DNA of 64,000 nt, taken from assembly GCA_963971425.1 (NCBI GenBank), contig OZ020521.1, forward strand, positions 5,659,519-5,723,518, written 5' to 3'. How positions within the stretch are numbered: the first letter of the stretch is position 1; the number at the start of each line of letters is the position of its first letter. This DNA is from Bryoerythrophyllum caledonicum (Eukaryota > Streptophyta > Bryopsida > Pottiales > Pottiaceae). Both the position numbers and the translations under genes were made by a program. Under the pieces are notes generated by a model. It made no database searches and was not told where the DNA came from. It was given only the letters and a program-made list of their open reading frames with translations. Below, piece by piece: positions 18,545 through 30,563 of the stretch.

Positions 18545-21500
18545 CAGCACATTCCTCTGACTACTTCCTCCGACTAACCACTTCCTCCGACTTGAATTCC
18601 GTAAACGCCAGCTCAAAAAGTTTGAAGCGTTTATTGCTTGCACGCTGCTTGATCCACCTAACGCCCAGGCCAATCGCTTTTCGCATCAATAGCACTTCAC
18701 AGTGTTGAACAACATCCACTGTAGGCCAGCGTTGAAGCAGTTCTGATTATCAACGAAGACAGTCGCACCCAGGAGCACTGATATCTCATTACTTCTTCTG
18801 CAAATCCAGCGTGTTTAGCTATAGCGTAGGGTTGTTGGAGTAATTTGTTCCAGACAAACCCCCACCCAATTGCATTAACTATTAAAGTGGAAAGTGTTAT
18901 CAAGTCATCGTCGACTTGCAGATTAACAGCGTCATGGATTGAAAAGTCATCTGTACAACACATACAGCGTTCAGATACTTACTTTTCCCTGATGACCGAG
19001 TACAGGGTGCTTCATGCTTAGTCGTAAAGTTGTCAATGAGCACGTGACAAGCACCTGATGAGATGGGCAATAGAGATGCCGAAAATGAGAGACTGGGATT
19101 CATCACTGTGGAAAACTATTCTTCATTTTCAACAGAAAGCACTGAGCAGTCGATGAGGCAGGAAAGGTTGTGCTACGAAAGCTTAGGAACTACTTATGCT
19201 GTGATGCTGGCAACACGTCAAGAAATGATTGGACTGAATTCAGGTCACTTCATGAATTTAACCGTGGAACAGAAAGAAACTTCTGTGAACGAAATTCTGT
19301 ATCAGTAGGAGGGGTTGATGAATATGCAGATCATAGTGTACAGTAAAGTGTTGATCAGTTTCACAGACTCGAGCTCTTCTAGATCTCCAAGTGAAGATCA
19401 AATAAATCATACTGATCCTGCGACCTTACAACAGCTCTAGGCGTAGAGGAATCCGGTTCAAACTGATCACCAAGAGTTCCACACTTGTTGACTATGCATC
19501 AGCAGTTGCAGTAGAAGATCAACTCAAGACGCAAGGAGCTGTAGAAGAATGACTGCGAACTGTATAGCCTGGGCAACGGTCCTCAGCGATCTTCCTACGG
19601 ATTGGCACCTGCATATTTGAAAGCAACATGTGTTGAAGTTCATATTCTGAGCATAGAATAATCTCAATCTTAAATACAAAGACACTAAGCAACATCCAAG
19701 GGGTAAACATAAGTTCATTTCCAAGTCCAAGCTAGAACCAGCAATGAAATTAAGAGATTCACGGCCGCGTTCCTGCACCTGGAACCATTTCCAATACAAA
19801 TTCGTGCCTGGTCGATCCACCGACCGATCGTTACGCACCATTTACTGGTTTTCATTGTGACCTGCAATCCAAGTTCGCACAACCTTAAGTTCCAGGAACA
19901 TGTAAGTCTGTAGAATCTGAACAGTACATCCAACGACGCGACAAGGAATAAAGCTTTCAAAGAATGATCGTTCGAGAGGCTTCATCTTCTGTAACTCAAG
20001 GCTCCGAGACTCCAGTTCTCCTCACGACTGCCACCTAGCATCTGCAGGCTAATCACGGAAAACATGCATTTCTAGCTCCTATTCTCGATAACATGGTACA
20101 TGTAACTAGTCCAAGGAAGTGAGCTTCATTGAAAACTGCAACCAAGTAACAAAAATGAATACATACATTAAAAACTTAGAAACTGTACAAGGGAATGGAT
20201 CATGGCTCTTTGCCCCCACTGCCAGTAAGCTGCAAAGAAGTCAGACGAATCAGTCATGGAGGATTGAACTGTACGTTGACAAGTCGAGTGACAAGGTGTA
20301 CTGTACAAACGAGGAAAATCTGTCAAGTGACAAGCTGTACCTTTGAGGCTCTGAGAACTTTTACAGCCAGTGGCGATTGGGTCATGACTCATGCTTCACG
20401 GCCTGGCAGCAGCGACGGAGGCGTCATCTTCCAGCAGGCGCAACGGATCTCTTTGCTAGAGTCAGTTCTCATTACGGAACTGAAAAGCCACGACTAGTTC
20501 ACGGGTTTCCACGACTCTCTGGCATGCATGAAGGCTATGTCCGGATCCTACATCTATCACATTCTCTCGAAAGAATGCATGAAGAGGATCCAGACATAGA
20601 CTCCATGCAACGTCAGAGACGCATGGAGACTCAAGAACTATTTGTGACACCATCGCCTCAATGAAGTCCTTCAAGCCTGCAGCCTTCCAAATCCTGCCTT
20701 CCGGAATCCCGATAGAGCTGAGCCCCGGGATAATTTGCGTTAACTCCAGGGCAAGTAATTGACCCAAGCAGCGAAAACTAAGACACAACTTTTTTGTAAT
20801 ATTCATTAGACAAAGCTAGATAATAAAACGCAATTCCAGAAACTTGATAGGCACTCAAATTTGGGAAAAATTCCTGAGGCATCACATGTGTTATGAACCA
20901 TCTGGGCCAGAGATTTGACTCGCTTGACTAAACCTGGTTTAAGAGTAAATATCCAAGTATAGACTCCACAAAGGAACTGTACTGATATGGAGTCCTCCCA
21001 ACCAGGCGACCTCAGGCGCGCGGAAGGAAAGGAGAAACACAGTACAAGTTACAGCATAAATATTACAAACCAGAACCACATTTGGCGGATCAGACATAAA
21101 AGCGGGAAATTGCTAAGAACATGCCATAAAGCGGCCCCGTCTTTGCAAGGCCGCTGGCAAGCATCAATCTCACCGCATAGTGCACTAGCGCAAGATTGAC
21201 CACAAGTCGAAGCGGCACAATTCACGTGTCACAGAAGAAAACAAGAAGCCGTCAACTCCCATGGTCAGAAACTCCAACAAAATAATTCGCGAAGCCAGAA
21301 CTCAATTGTTACCGATAAATTCAATACTTCCAATCGAGATCAGACAGAGATCGGGACTACGACATGATTGTCACAATTGATTACCATGCGTTCGGCAACA
21401 CACAAAAGCACAAAGCCAGTTCTGCTCAAGAACCTCAACAAAAGCCGGCTCCGCCAGTCAGCAAGACACGCTTCCGAATCCAAGCCTGACAACAGTTGGG

Positions 21501-22334
21501 TGCTCAGGCACCACCGTCCTCACGCAATCCTGCAACTGCTCCGACACGGTGGCTGCGCAGGAGCCACCCGCGGCAGAGAGTCACGACTGGCAACCCCTCG
21601 CCGTCGTCATCAGCAGCAACAACAACAAACAAAATCGGAACCCCACCCACCGGCACCATATACCATCATCATTGGACATGACATGAAACATGAGACGGTG
21701 CACGAGATCGGAATCATCGTCCTCGCCCGGGGGACACATGACAACAAAACGAGGGAGGGTCACTGCCTCGTCGATGGAGAGGAGGAGCGTTGGTTGAATG
21801 AGATGGACGGCAAATGCAATACATATATATACCATCAAAAAATTATATATATATATATATACATACATATACAAATGGCGCAGGGCAACGGCGGCTGGGC
21901 TGGTGGATCCCGCGGGGCCCAGCTCACGTCGGGCGTGGGGTGGTAGAACTTGTAGTCTTCTACTAGTAACGACGGGAGGCACGAGGCAGGGAGCCTGAGC
22001 AGAAACGGTCGAAGACCGACAGGGAAACACCGCGAGGAGAAGCAGAGTTGGTTCCTCGCGCCAGAGTTGGAAACGCCGCGGCTGGAGTAGCGGGACCGAC
22101 GCTGGTCTGGTGTGGGCCGCCAGAAATAGCAACGACGCTGTAGCAGCGTTCTTCCAGAAACTTTCCTTCCCACTTGGACACATGGAATCAATTCTGGGGA
22201 CTGTACTGTACTCGTATTCGTGACCACCGCCCCAGTTCTATTGGCCAGATTCCGCACTGCATGTTCCTCACGGGCAGTTTCCTGATGTCCAATCCGTCCG
22301 TCCTGCTAGACCGTCCTGCTAGACCGTCCCCCCC
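18545..22334. other. Quiet island without recognised gene
   Basis: About 3.8 kb with more balanced composition and little internal repetition. Frames of 60-200 codons overlap on both strands and none shows a recognisable domain. A small TA/CA microsatellite lies at about 21843-21872. A 15-bp duplication (CCTGCTAGACCGTCC) sits at 22302-22331 next to the hAT element. It could be intergenic sequence or hold introns or UTRs of a gene whose exons I cannot see. Confidence 0.4.
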
Positions 22335-22359
22335 CAGGGTTGATTTTTCACAAAGTTTT

Positions 22360-22515
22360 AACCCGTCCATGTCCAAAAACCTTGAATTGAAAGGCAAAAA
22401 AAATTGCAAGCCGTCCCAAAACCGGTAATCTCAAAATCAACCCGTCCATGGAAAGGTTAAAAAAAAAACAACCCGTCCCAAAACCGGTTCAAAAAAGAAA
22501 TACCCGTCCCGTATG
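22360..22515. repeat. Subterminal repeat array of the hAT element
   Basis: ACCCGTCCATG, GCCGTCCCAAAACCGGT, ACCCGTCCATGG, ACCCGTCCCAAAACCGGTT and ACCCGTCCCG follow one another within about 150 bp of the left end. The right end has CACGTCCAAAAACCGGTT and ACCCGTCCACTGG at about 25748-25790. Clusters like this near both ends are transposase-binding sites in studied hAT elements; here that role is inferred. Confidence 0.75.
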
Positions 22516-22997
22516 TTTATAAAAAAAATTATATTAAAAAAAAAACCAAAAAAAAAACACAAAAAAAGAATAGGCAGAGCCTGCAGGCGGCAGCTGCAGA
22601 GCCTAGCCATTGCAGAGCTTGGCTTGGCCTGGCTCTAAAGCCTGGCCCGGCCCGGCCTGAAGGCCCGACCCGGCCAAGCTCTGCAGCTCAGGTTGAGGCT
22701 GAGGCTGCACAGGCTGCAGAAACTACGAGGTTCAGTTTTTGGCTCATTTTTTTGGGTCTAGCTCTTGCACAGCTCAGTGGTGCGTTTTCAGCCTGGTTGT
22801 GATTTTTAGAGGTGGACTAAAGCTTCATGACCTAGGTATGTTTGTTTACTTTGATATTTCTTATTTTTTTCAAGTGATAGAGAAGTAATGTATACAAGAA
22901 ATCAACATAGAGTCTAGGTTTAGGGTAAGTCACACATTTAGGGTTTTTGTATTTCATGTGTGTGGTGATTGATCTATTTTGAATATGTATTGCAGTT

Positions 22998-24171
22998 ATG
23001 TCTTTGCCAGTGTCTGGAGTACCCAGGCAAAGGAGAGATGCCTAGCAACAGAGCATTCTCCATATGTTTAGGGCATCTTCTTCTTCTCAAACTTTGAGTG
23101 ATGGGAGGAATGAAGTGCCTGAGCTGTCAGAATCTTTTGTTAGGGGTTCTCCACGTGGTATTCCTGATGTTGAGGTAGAGCAAGGTGGCGTTCAAGGTCA
23201 TGATCAGATCAGAGAGGACATTGAGATGGCGGAAGAGAATGAGATGGGGGAGAACAATGATTTTGATGATAGTGCACATGAGGAGGATAGTGTAGGAGTA
23301 CAGGTTCCAGCTCATGGTGGTGAAGGGCGGCCTCCAAGAAGGAGGAAGTTTATGCCCGTATGGCGTCAGGGAAGGCCCTGGTTGATGCACATTGCTCTCC
23401 CTAGACAGAAGCCCTACATGAAGTGTGCAGCATGTCAAGCAGCTGGTCAAAACTCACGATGGGGGACCAGAGGAGACGGTTGTGAGTCATTGCAACTTTC
23501 AGCTGTGAAGGAGCATGAAGGATCAACCCTTCATGCTCATGCCATGCTCAGGTGGAGACCGATGAGAGATAACCCTGAGGCACTTGCCATGGCTAGACAG
23601 TAAATGCTATTGATGCAGAGAGTGCTAGAATTGTTTGTTGTATGAAGATTTTATACCATTTGGTAGTTAATGATAGAGCTATCAACCAGTATGAGGATAT
23701 GTGTCAGATAATTAGACATCTCAGGGCTCCAGACATGCCTGTCAATGATGAGTACGGTGCTTATACTAGTAGACAATCTGCATATGATTTTTTGTGGGCC
23801 ATTTCATAGCATTTGAGGGATGTTGATCTTTTAGAAGTTAGAGATTCACCGGTGATCTCTCTTCTTGTAGATGAATCAACGGATCGTAGTCTAGAGCAGC
23901 ATTTGATTGTGTATGTTTGCAGTCTATCTCGTGGTGGCTTAGGCCCTCCACGTATGCAGTATGTTGGTTTGTCTGGTGTTCCATGAGCCACAAGAGAGGT
24001 ATTCTATAGGAATGTGGTGGATTTATTGGAGGAGTTGCAGTGGCCTCTTGACAAATTAGTGGCTTTAGCTACTGATGGAGCGGCTTCTATGACTGGGGTG
24101 AGACAAGGACTAGCAGGCAGACTTCGGGCAGATGTACCAACACTTGTTAATGTGCATTGCATTGCACATAG
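22998..24171 (+). pseudogene. hAT transposase, N-terminal half (TTF-type zinc finger and start of catalytic domain)
   Basis: The likely start is ATG at 22998, two bases after an intron-like AG; a GTATGT donor at 22836 suggests a 5'-leader intron. An acidic N-terminus leads to a zinc-finger region (WLMHIALPRQKPYMKCAACQ, CESLQLSAVKEHEGSTLHAHA at 23380-23550) like the TTF/BED-type fingers of the ZNF862/KIAA1586 group of hAT-derived proteins. After a frame shift near 23600 come the catalytic motifs LLVDESTDRSLEQH at about 23866-23907 and LATDGAASMTGVR near 24062-24103, with two catalytic Asp. Lesions are TAG at 23043 and 23807, TGA near 23986, and the frame shift. Exon 1 ends CAT AG at 24171, just before a GT-AG intron. 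Confidence 0.88.
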
Positions 24172-24261
24172 GTGAATCTCTAATTTTAAGTTTTTTTTAA
24201 ATGAATTTCATTATTTTCTAGAATGTAATATATTCACTAATTAATTCCCGTGTTTGTTTAG
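24172..24261 (+). other. 90-bp intron in the hAT transposase gene
   Basis: GTGAATCT at the 5' side and TTTGTTTAG at the 3' side. Removing it restores the reading CIAH-R-DALAASDAAEASL across the join (codon AGA split after AG). It is T-rich as plant introns are. Confidence 0.85.
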
Positions 24262-25422
24262 AGATGCACTGGCAGCCAGCGATGCAGCTGAGGCATCACT
24301 GGAGCTACAGGTTTTGGATGATTTCTCCAACTTTGCATACACGTGGGTGGGCAGGTCATCATTGCGGCGGACACAACTTGATCAGTTGATGCTGGAGTTT
24401 GCGATGGATCCATTGGTTGTTCTCCACATACATGGAGTTCGATGGTTATCCCGTGGACAAGTGATGCAACGGATTTTGGATTGTATGCCCTCGTTTCTGG
24501 AGCTTTTCCATGAAGAAGAAGCAATGTGGTATCGTAAACTCACATCCTTTCAGTTTCAATTCCTTCTACGGTTACTTGTAGATATTCTTACTGAGTTGAA
24601 TAAACTCAATAAGCTATTTCAGAGTGACCATGTAGATATTACTCAGATTGGAGGTCATTTAAACATTTGTATCACAGTATTGAGTAGACGTTTTCTAGTA
24701 GCTAGAGGTGCAGCATTTGGAAGAGGTTCAAGGGCATTGTGGCCATTTTTGGAGACCTGTGCAACTTCTATGGAGATGGAGTATCCAGTTGCAGATGGTG
24801 GCCTGAGAACCTATCCAATGCATTTGGAGAGTGTTACTGGGAGAGCCGGTACTATTGAGGAGTGCAAACTCATTGGGGCAGAGTATGTACAGAGGGTGGT
24901 GGATGCATTGAATAACAGGTTTCGAGACTTAGGCATCTTTAATGCATGCAAGCTCTTCAGCCCCAATCTCTATCCTGCAAATGATGATGAGAGGACTCGT
25001 ATTACTGAAGAGTGGTTGGAGAGGTTGTTTGTGAAGTCCAAAGTTCTGAAGAAGAACAAGATCGGTGTCAAGGTGAGTGCTTGGAGATGGTAGAGACCAT
25101 GAGAGAGGTGATCCCAAATTAGTCTTTATTTGAAGCATGGGAGTTTGCAGGTACAACTCCAGAGTGGTCCATCAATTGGCGTGGTTTGAGTAACTTGTGG
25201 AGGAGAGTTATGGTGATTCCTGTGAGCACTGCAATATGTGAGAGGGGTTTTTCCAAACAAAACCTGATCAAGAGTCATCTCCGTACTAGGTTGAAGTTGG
25301 AGGCTTTAGATGCTTTGATGCGCATTTCATGTACAAATATTCCAGTTGAAAACATCAATTGGAATGCAGTGATGCTTGTCTGGAGAAACATGAAGGATAG
25401 GAGAGTTCATCCACTTGTTTGA
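24262..25422 (+). pseudogene. hAT transposase, C-terminal half with hATC dimerisation domain
   Basis: The frame gives VRWLSRGQVMQRILDCMPSF (the expected RW motif after the second Asp), a helical insertion domain, and EYVQRVVDALNNRFRDLG. A one-base frame shift near 25070 and a TAG at about 25117 (N-stop-SLFEAWEF) interrupt it. The final part, 25186-25422, is the hATC dimerisation domain: LSNLWRRVMVIPVSTAICER, GFSKQNLIKSHLRTRL and LEALDALMRISC, ending RRVHPLV and TGA. The length agrees with a full transposase once joined with the N-terminal half. It cannot be active as it stands, but could supply termini to a related active enzyme. Confidence 0.9.
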
Positions 25423-25921
25423 ATGATAAGTTCTTTTTTTTTTGTAAAAATTGAACATGTTTATATTAACTAAATTTTTATACAATTGCTTAGTTTACCT
25501 TCAATTTAAATCTTTGACATTGTGTTAAAAAAGTTCTAAATATTGTGGTTGATGAATCAATGTGTGCAGGTGAATCCAGCCTTTTGAAGATTGGTATTTT
25601 GATTTGGTATTAGTGGTTTGACTCCATTATGTTTACATTCACATGTCATATATGACATAATGTAATTGATATTTGCATCATTCATTTTTTTGGGAAAAAA
25701 TTGTCAATTTTTATTTTATTTTTAGAACCCATCCAAAGTGAATTTGACACGTCCAAAAACCGGTTCATTTTCAGAGAACCCGTCCACTGGAAATGTTTCT
25801 TTTTTCAGAACATGTCCCGGGACATGTTAGGGACCTTGTGAAAAATCACCACTGCCCCCCCCCCACTCCACCACCATCATGGTCTCCACAGAACATACTC
25901 CTCCCTCCATCACGGATCTCT

Positions 25922-27328
25922 TTAACCCCTAAGGTACCGTGACAGTTTCACACCAAAAACACTTCAAAATTGTTGGATTCTAATGCAATGCATAAAAAAG
26001 GAAACAAAAACTTTTATTTCCAGTTTTGATCGTAGGATCTCACTTAACCCGTAAAGGACCAAGACTACCCTCCGGGTACTCTTCAAGGATTGGGTAGGTT
26101 CCTGTGGTGTCAATTTATAACATTCCTTTTTGAAATTTCTATTGAAGATGGACATTGCTAAAAGCTTTGTGTGAGTCCAATTTTTTCCTAAATCCGACAT
26201 TTCATGAAAAAATTATAGGGTTTTGAATTTCAATGGGGAGACCGGGCACGTCGGGCAACTCCAATAACTTTTGCTAGGACAATCTATTGAATGTGAGATT
26301 TTTAGCGATGGAAAATAATTTTATTTCCTTTCATATTGTCAAAAAAATCTCTTGTCTTAAGTGGAAAATAGCATAATAATCTAAGTCAAACTTTTTTGCA
26401 CATTGTCATGTCGCACTTTGTCGGGCAAGGTATCAATAAAACTTCTTCTTTTCCTTATGAAACTTAGAGATCTTCATATTTCTTACATTTTGTTTTTCCT
26501 ACTATACAATGTGGTGTAAACCTTCTTATTGACCATTCAGATTATCATTCTAAACATATTTATTTCACAAAAAAATAAAACAAGAATTGGCAATTTTTGA
26601 ACCTCCACTCCTTGCACATTTGTTGTAAATACGCTACACCCCTTCTCTACCTCTAAAACTTGGTGTACAAGGAAATAACATCATGATTAACATGGTGGTA
26701 ATGTTTTCAGACCTTGTGTAGTGCAAAAATTTGACACCAAGTGCAGTACGCTCATTCACTGAAGGCACGGAAGGAAATGAATCATTTGCTTGACTTCAAA
26801 CACTATAATCTTTCTATCCGTGTGGTCAAAGTTTATGAAATTTGTGGGTATGTTACTCAATAAGTAGTAACCCCTAAAGGCCCAAGGCATTTTCACACCA
26901 AAATCACTTTAAAAATGCTCGTTCTAGTGCAATGAGTAATGAGGTAATCAAAACCTTTTATTTCTACAATGTGTGAAAGTGTTTGACTAGGGTCGATATG
27001 CTATTTTCACTAATGGCATGAATTGTTTTTTGAAAACAAGGGATATAATATTACTTGTGAGTATTGAAAATTTCACATGCAATAGAGAGTCCCAACAAAA
27101 GTTTTTGGAGGTGCCCGAGGTGCCCGCTTTCCCCATTTGAAATTCAAAACCCTATCATTTTTTCATCAAATGTCAGATTTAGGAAAAAAAATTGTTTTAC
27201 CCACTAAGGTCTTAGTAATGCCCTCCTACAACAAAAAAATTCAAAGAAGAATGTTGGAAATTAACACCATAGGAACCTAATCAAACTTTCTAAAAGCCCA
27301 TTTTTGACACTTGGTCCTTTAGGGTTAA
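25922..27328. repeat. TTAA-bounded dispersed repeat, rearranged mosaic (copy 2)
   Basis: The outer ends are TTAACCCCTAAGGTACCG (25922) and TTTAGGGTTAA (27328). Inside, a right end in reverse orientation (CTTAACCCGTAAAGGACC, 26044) and the reversed middle (26355-26870) are followed by a second left end (TAACCCCTAAAGGCC, 26871) and a forward right half (26975-27328). So pieces of two copies are joined in inverted order, either one inserted in another and rearranged, or an inversion between inverted copies. There is no coding capacity. Confidence 0.75.
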
Positions 27329-27329
27329 A

Positions 27330-27540
27330 CCATGTAGACAAAAGGTAAGGGAAGGGGGTGTGGACAAAACTTGGCCCTTATTTTTTTGGAGGGGGCCCAT
27401 GTTTAGACCATGGTGGGATTGTGGGGGTAATTTAGAGCCGTAGAGCCCAAATTTACCCAAACAAATTTCCAAAAAAAACTTCTAGACCTTTGAAATTTAA
27501 AAAGTCGAAAAATGGCCTACCTTTACCAATCCTCCCGTGA
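27330..27540. mobile_element. Relic of a Mutator-like MITE
   Basis: GGTAAGGGAAGGGGGTGTGG, TTGGCCCTTATTTT, GAGCCC and AATTTCCAAAAAAAACTTCTAG match in order the MITEs at 29038-29323 and 33242-33519. The ends are worn and no target duplication is visible. Confidence 0.45.
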
Positions 27541-28727
27541 CATTCGTCTATATGAAATAAAGAGGTCCGTCCATCATCCTACTACAGTGAGAGCATTCTC
27601 AGGCTTATCATAGGACTCCCACTTGCCTGCAAACCCAACAGTTGGCGTGGGAGGAGCGTAGAGGAGTGTTGCACTGGATAGAGGTGTCTGTCAACGAGGA
27701 TGTTGGACTGCCTCCACCCAACCTTCCTGCACACTCCGCTACCGGGAGTTTCCTTTATCTAGCTTCAAATACCGGCACTACATTGTGTCACTACTTTATT
27801 GTTCCACCACTTGTTGGCTTGCGATGTGAGATGCAAGTTTTCGTGTACGATGCGGGAATGCTGGGAGGCAGTGGAGGGCACACCGAGGCCGACCCCGGCA
27901 CGCTACTTCTACCCTCACCCTAGCCTCTCCTTTGTGATCAAAGGGGGGTCAGGGATGGGAATGCTCTCAACGTACTACTACTCTTTGTAACCACCATGTC
28001 AACAACTTTGCCTTTTGCCCTAGTTCCTTCACCATCTTTCCATTTGCACTATATAGATAACAATATTTAGTGTTTGCAACACTAATTATGAACATGACAC
28101 TAAATGCAAACAACCATATTAGTGTTATGACACTACAAGCCAACTCCAATAGTATTTGTTGAGAAACTACAAAAAGATTAATTACACTTTCTTCTGGTAA
28201 TTAAGTTAAAGTTCTTCTTGGATTGGTTGTCCGAATGTTAATTTTTTCTCATTTTTGTTTTGTTTTTGCTCTATGCACTCCAGAGTGTTTTTAATGTCAC
28301 ATTGTAAAATATTTAAGGACTTAGACAAGTAATAATGTCACTGCCCAGGTTCAAATATCCCCTTCATGTGCATGTCCTTGATCGAATGATTCCATATACC
28401 AGCTCTCTCTGAGCATATACCGTATACGGAGAAACTTCATCAAACTTTACTTTGGTTTGCATTTGTTAGTAAAGTCCAATTGGTATCTATTTGGGGAAAG
28501 AAATATTCTTATGTTTATTGATTGATTGCGAGTGACAGTGTTTCATGGAAAAGAATGTACATGCAGGAAAAATGGAGCCATGGGTCCCATCAGGAGGCAC
28601 AACGGTTAGAGTAAGCTTATCAGGAGCAACACCCAATGAGTAAAGAGCCAAGTTCGGGCAAGCTTGGTGGGGGAACATCATTGTCCATAGTGTTGTCTCC
28701 CATGTTCATCCGGTTCAACAGTGCTTA
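27541..28727. other. No gene recognised (27.5-28.7 kb)
   Basis: A 93-codon frame at 27642-27923 and its overlaps have no recognisable domain. The remainder is AT-rich with short inverted phrases (ACTAATATGGTTG-like words around 28070-28120). Confidence 0.5.
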
Positions 28728-29413
28728 GGGCGAATCCCCATGTAATGCCAGACCCCAATTATCGCTGTAACTTCCCTACTTGTAGAACGCAGGGAAGAAA
28801 ATGTAGGGCCAATTCCATGCATCACACCCACCAACTATTATAATCAACCCAAGGTTTTAGGTGCTTCCAAGTTGTACCCTAATTACCTTTATTAAGAGAA
28901 TCTCACACGTCCCACTTTGAAGTTCCCCATACGTCATTGCTCTTGTTAGTATGTAGGGAGGAATAGAGAAGTTGATGGGCTTGAAAAGCGGCTCCATCAT
29001 CCCCAAAATAATTAGCTACACCCGACCTTCCTTTTTTGCCCAGGGCAAATTGACCCCCTCGTTGGTACTTACCGAGGGGGCCATGAGGTGGTGGGGCCAA
29101 ACCTGGCCCCTATTCTGTTTTAGGATTAGAACCTATTTATAGCAAGGGAAGGTCCTTTAGAGTAAACAATGGCCGTAGGCCCAAAATTTGTCCAAAAAAT
29201 TCCAAAAAAGCCTCTGGATCCTCCAAAATAAGAGGGCCAAAGAGGGCCAAAAAATGACCCCATGTAATTAAGACGGTGCCCACCTTGGATAAGTACCAAC
29301 GAGGGGGTCAATTTGCCCTGGGCTCCTTTTTCGAGTAGGGTGACAAGCTAGCTATATGGTAGTGACCCGACTCTGTCAGAGATGACATTCGGGCATTACA
29401 TGGAACCGGGCTC
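28728..29413. mobile_element. Tourist-like MITE A (with nested MITE)
   Basis: TTA at 28725-28727 and 29414-29416 flank inverted ends GGGCGAATCCCCATGTAATG and CATTACATGGAACCGGGCTC. The 3-bp TTA duplication indicates a PIF/Harbinger relative. A Mutator-like MITE (29038-29323) sits inside, so A is the older insertion. It shares its right-hand TTA with MITE B. Confidence 0.75.
29038..29323. mobile_element. Mutator-like MITE with perfect 34-bp inverted ends, nested in MITE A
   Basis: The left arm 29038-29071 (starting GCCCAGGGCAAATTGACC) is the exact inverse of 29290-29323. Flanks TCCTTTTTT and TCCTTTTTC are an 8-of-9 match, fitting the 9-bp duplication made by Mutator transposases. Interior blocks are shared with 33242-33519. 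Confidence 0.82.
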
Positions 29414-29416
29414 TTA

Positions 29417-29620
29417 GGGCGAAATCCCATGTAATGCCCGACCCAAATTATCACTATAGTTTCCCCAAATTATCCCTACTTTATCCAACTTTACCCACAA
29501 TTTTCGAGATAATCAGCTATACCGGACCTTGCTTTCTTGGGTAGGGTCAGAAGCTGACTACATGGAAGTGACCCGACCCCATAAGAGATGATGGGTCGGG
29601 CATTGCATGGAACCATGCTC
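29417..29620. mobile_element. Tourist-like MITE B, adjacent to A
   Basis: It lies between TTA at 29414-29416 and TTA at 29621-29623. The ends GGGCGAAATCCCATGTAATG and CATTGCATGGAACCATGCTC are near-inverse and match those of MITE A. At 204 bp it is a shorter member of the same family. Confidence 0.75.
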
Positions 29621-29623
29621 TTA

Positions 29624-30344
29624 GAGCCTCCCCATTCACACACATGTGATTGGTTCTCATCATAATTTTGATTGATGATTTGGAGTGTGAAGAGTGGGGA
29701 TGCCACGCACCTGGATTCTAGGATGCCACTGTAGCATGGACAAGGGATTGAAACAAGATCAAGAACACGGGGTCATGGTCAAAGTTATCAAGTACAGAGT
29801 ACAAATATTTGTATTCCAAATAAGAATACATAGATTTAACTGTACTTTTTAATCCGAATACGCCCGAATACATGATTGGATGAGGAAGAAGAAGCCGCAA
29901 AGAAGAGTGTCAGCTAGAAATGCGTCGTCAACAATAACTGGAGTTCAACGTGTACTAGTACTTCTACATACAATGTATACAACGAGTACATCTGAATAAA
30001 TGTATTCATTTGTCCAGGTACATGTATTTGATAACCTTAGTTGTGGGCGGGGAACATTGAAGGTTCAACGGACTTGGACCCCAAATTCGTGCAAACATAG
30101 TCATTGCCCTCCTATTCATTCCGCATGAATTGTTCAATGGAGTCAACCGAACTTTTCTCCTTGTATGCCGTGTGATTTTGCCACACGCCAAATCCTAGTG
30201 TTGAATTGGAAAAACCCTGGGGCTGGTGGAATTTTCTCCTTTGCCATTTTTTTCACTTTCAGTGCTAGACTCTATTCCAAATTTCACACGGTAAAATGGT
30301 GAGGAACTGTTCATCCTTCCTGAGTGTGGATGCTCTAAATCCAC
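29624..30344. other. No gene recognised (29.6-30.3 kb)
   Basis: No convincing reading frame. Words like GAATACAT and its variants recur around 29820-30010, perhaps a degraded inverted-repeat element. Confidence 0.4.
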
Positions 30345-30560
30345 GTAACGCCCGCTCTCCTCTCAAGCCCGTTCATTTTAACGACCCTCACTCGGCAGAA
30401 CATTGCAGCAGGCGGGCCTCACCAAAAAATTCCCTCACCGAAATATTCCCTCACACACAAATTCCCGGGCAGATACACAAATTCCCGGGCAGGAAATCCA
30501 TGTCAACCCGGTGCACGAGAAGCAAAGACTGAAGGCGCTTGAGAGAAGAGCGGGCGTTAC
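30345..30560. mobile_element. MITE with 24-bp inverted ends (216 bp)
   Basis: GTAACGCCCGCTCTCCTC plus TCAAGC at 30345-30368 inverts to 30537-30560 with one mismatch. The interior contains a CACAAATTCCCGGGCAG direct duplication at 30453-30490. No clear target duplication. Confidence 0.7.
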
Positions 30561-30563
30561 GCC

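Larger units (their letters stand above)
22335..25854 (+). mobile_element. Complete hAT transposon (3.5 kb) with 8-bp target duplication
   Basis: The left terminus is CAGGGTTGATTTTTCACAA and the right terminus inverts to CAGTGGTGATTTTTCACAA. TCCCCCCC lies at 22327-22334 and CCCCCCCC at 25855-25862, an 8-bp duplication with one difference. CA(G)-starting inverted ends and 8-bp duplications are the hAT hallmark. Subterminal repeats of the kind ACCCGTCC and AAAACCGGTT crowd 22360-22515 and recur near 25755-25790, and probably bind the transposase. The inside holds one interrupted transposase gene. Confidence 0.92.

Noticed and set aside
21368-22257. Overlapping frames of 120-200 codons on both strands near 21.4-22.2 kb
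   Set aside because: They cross a TA/CA microsatellite, have no domain and overlap one another; GC-richer composition explains their length.
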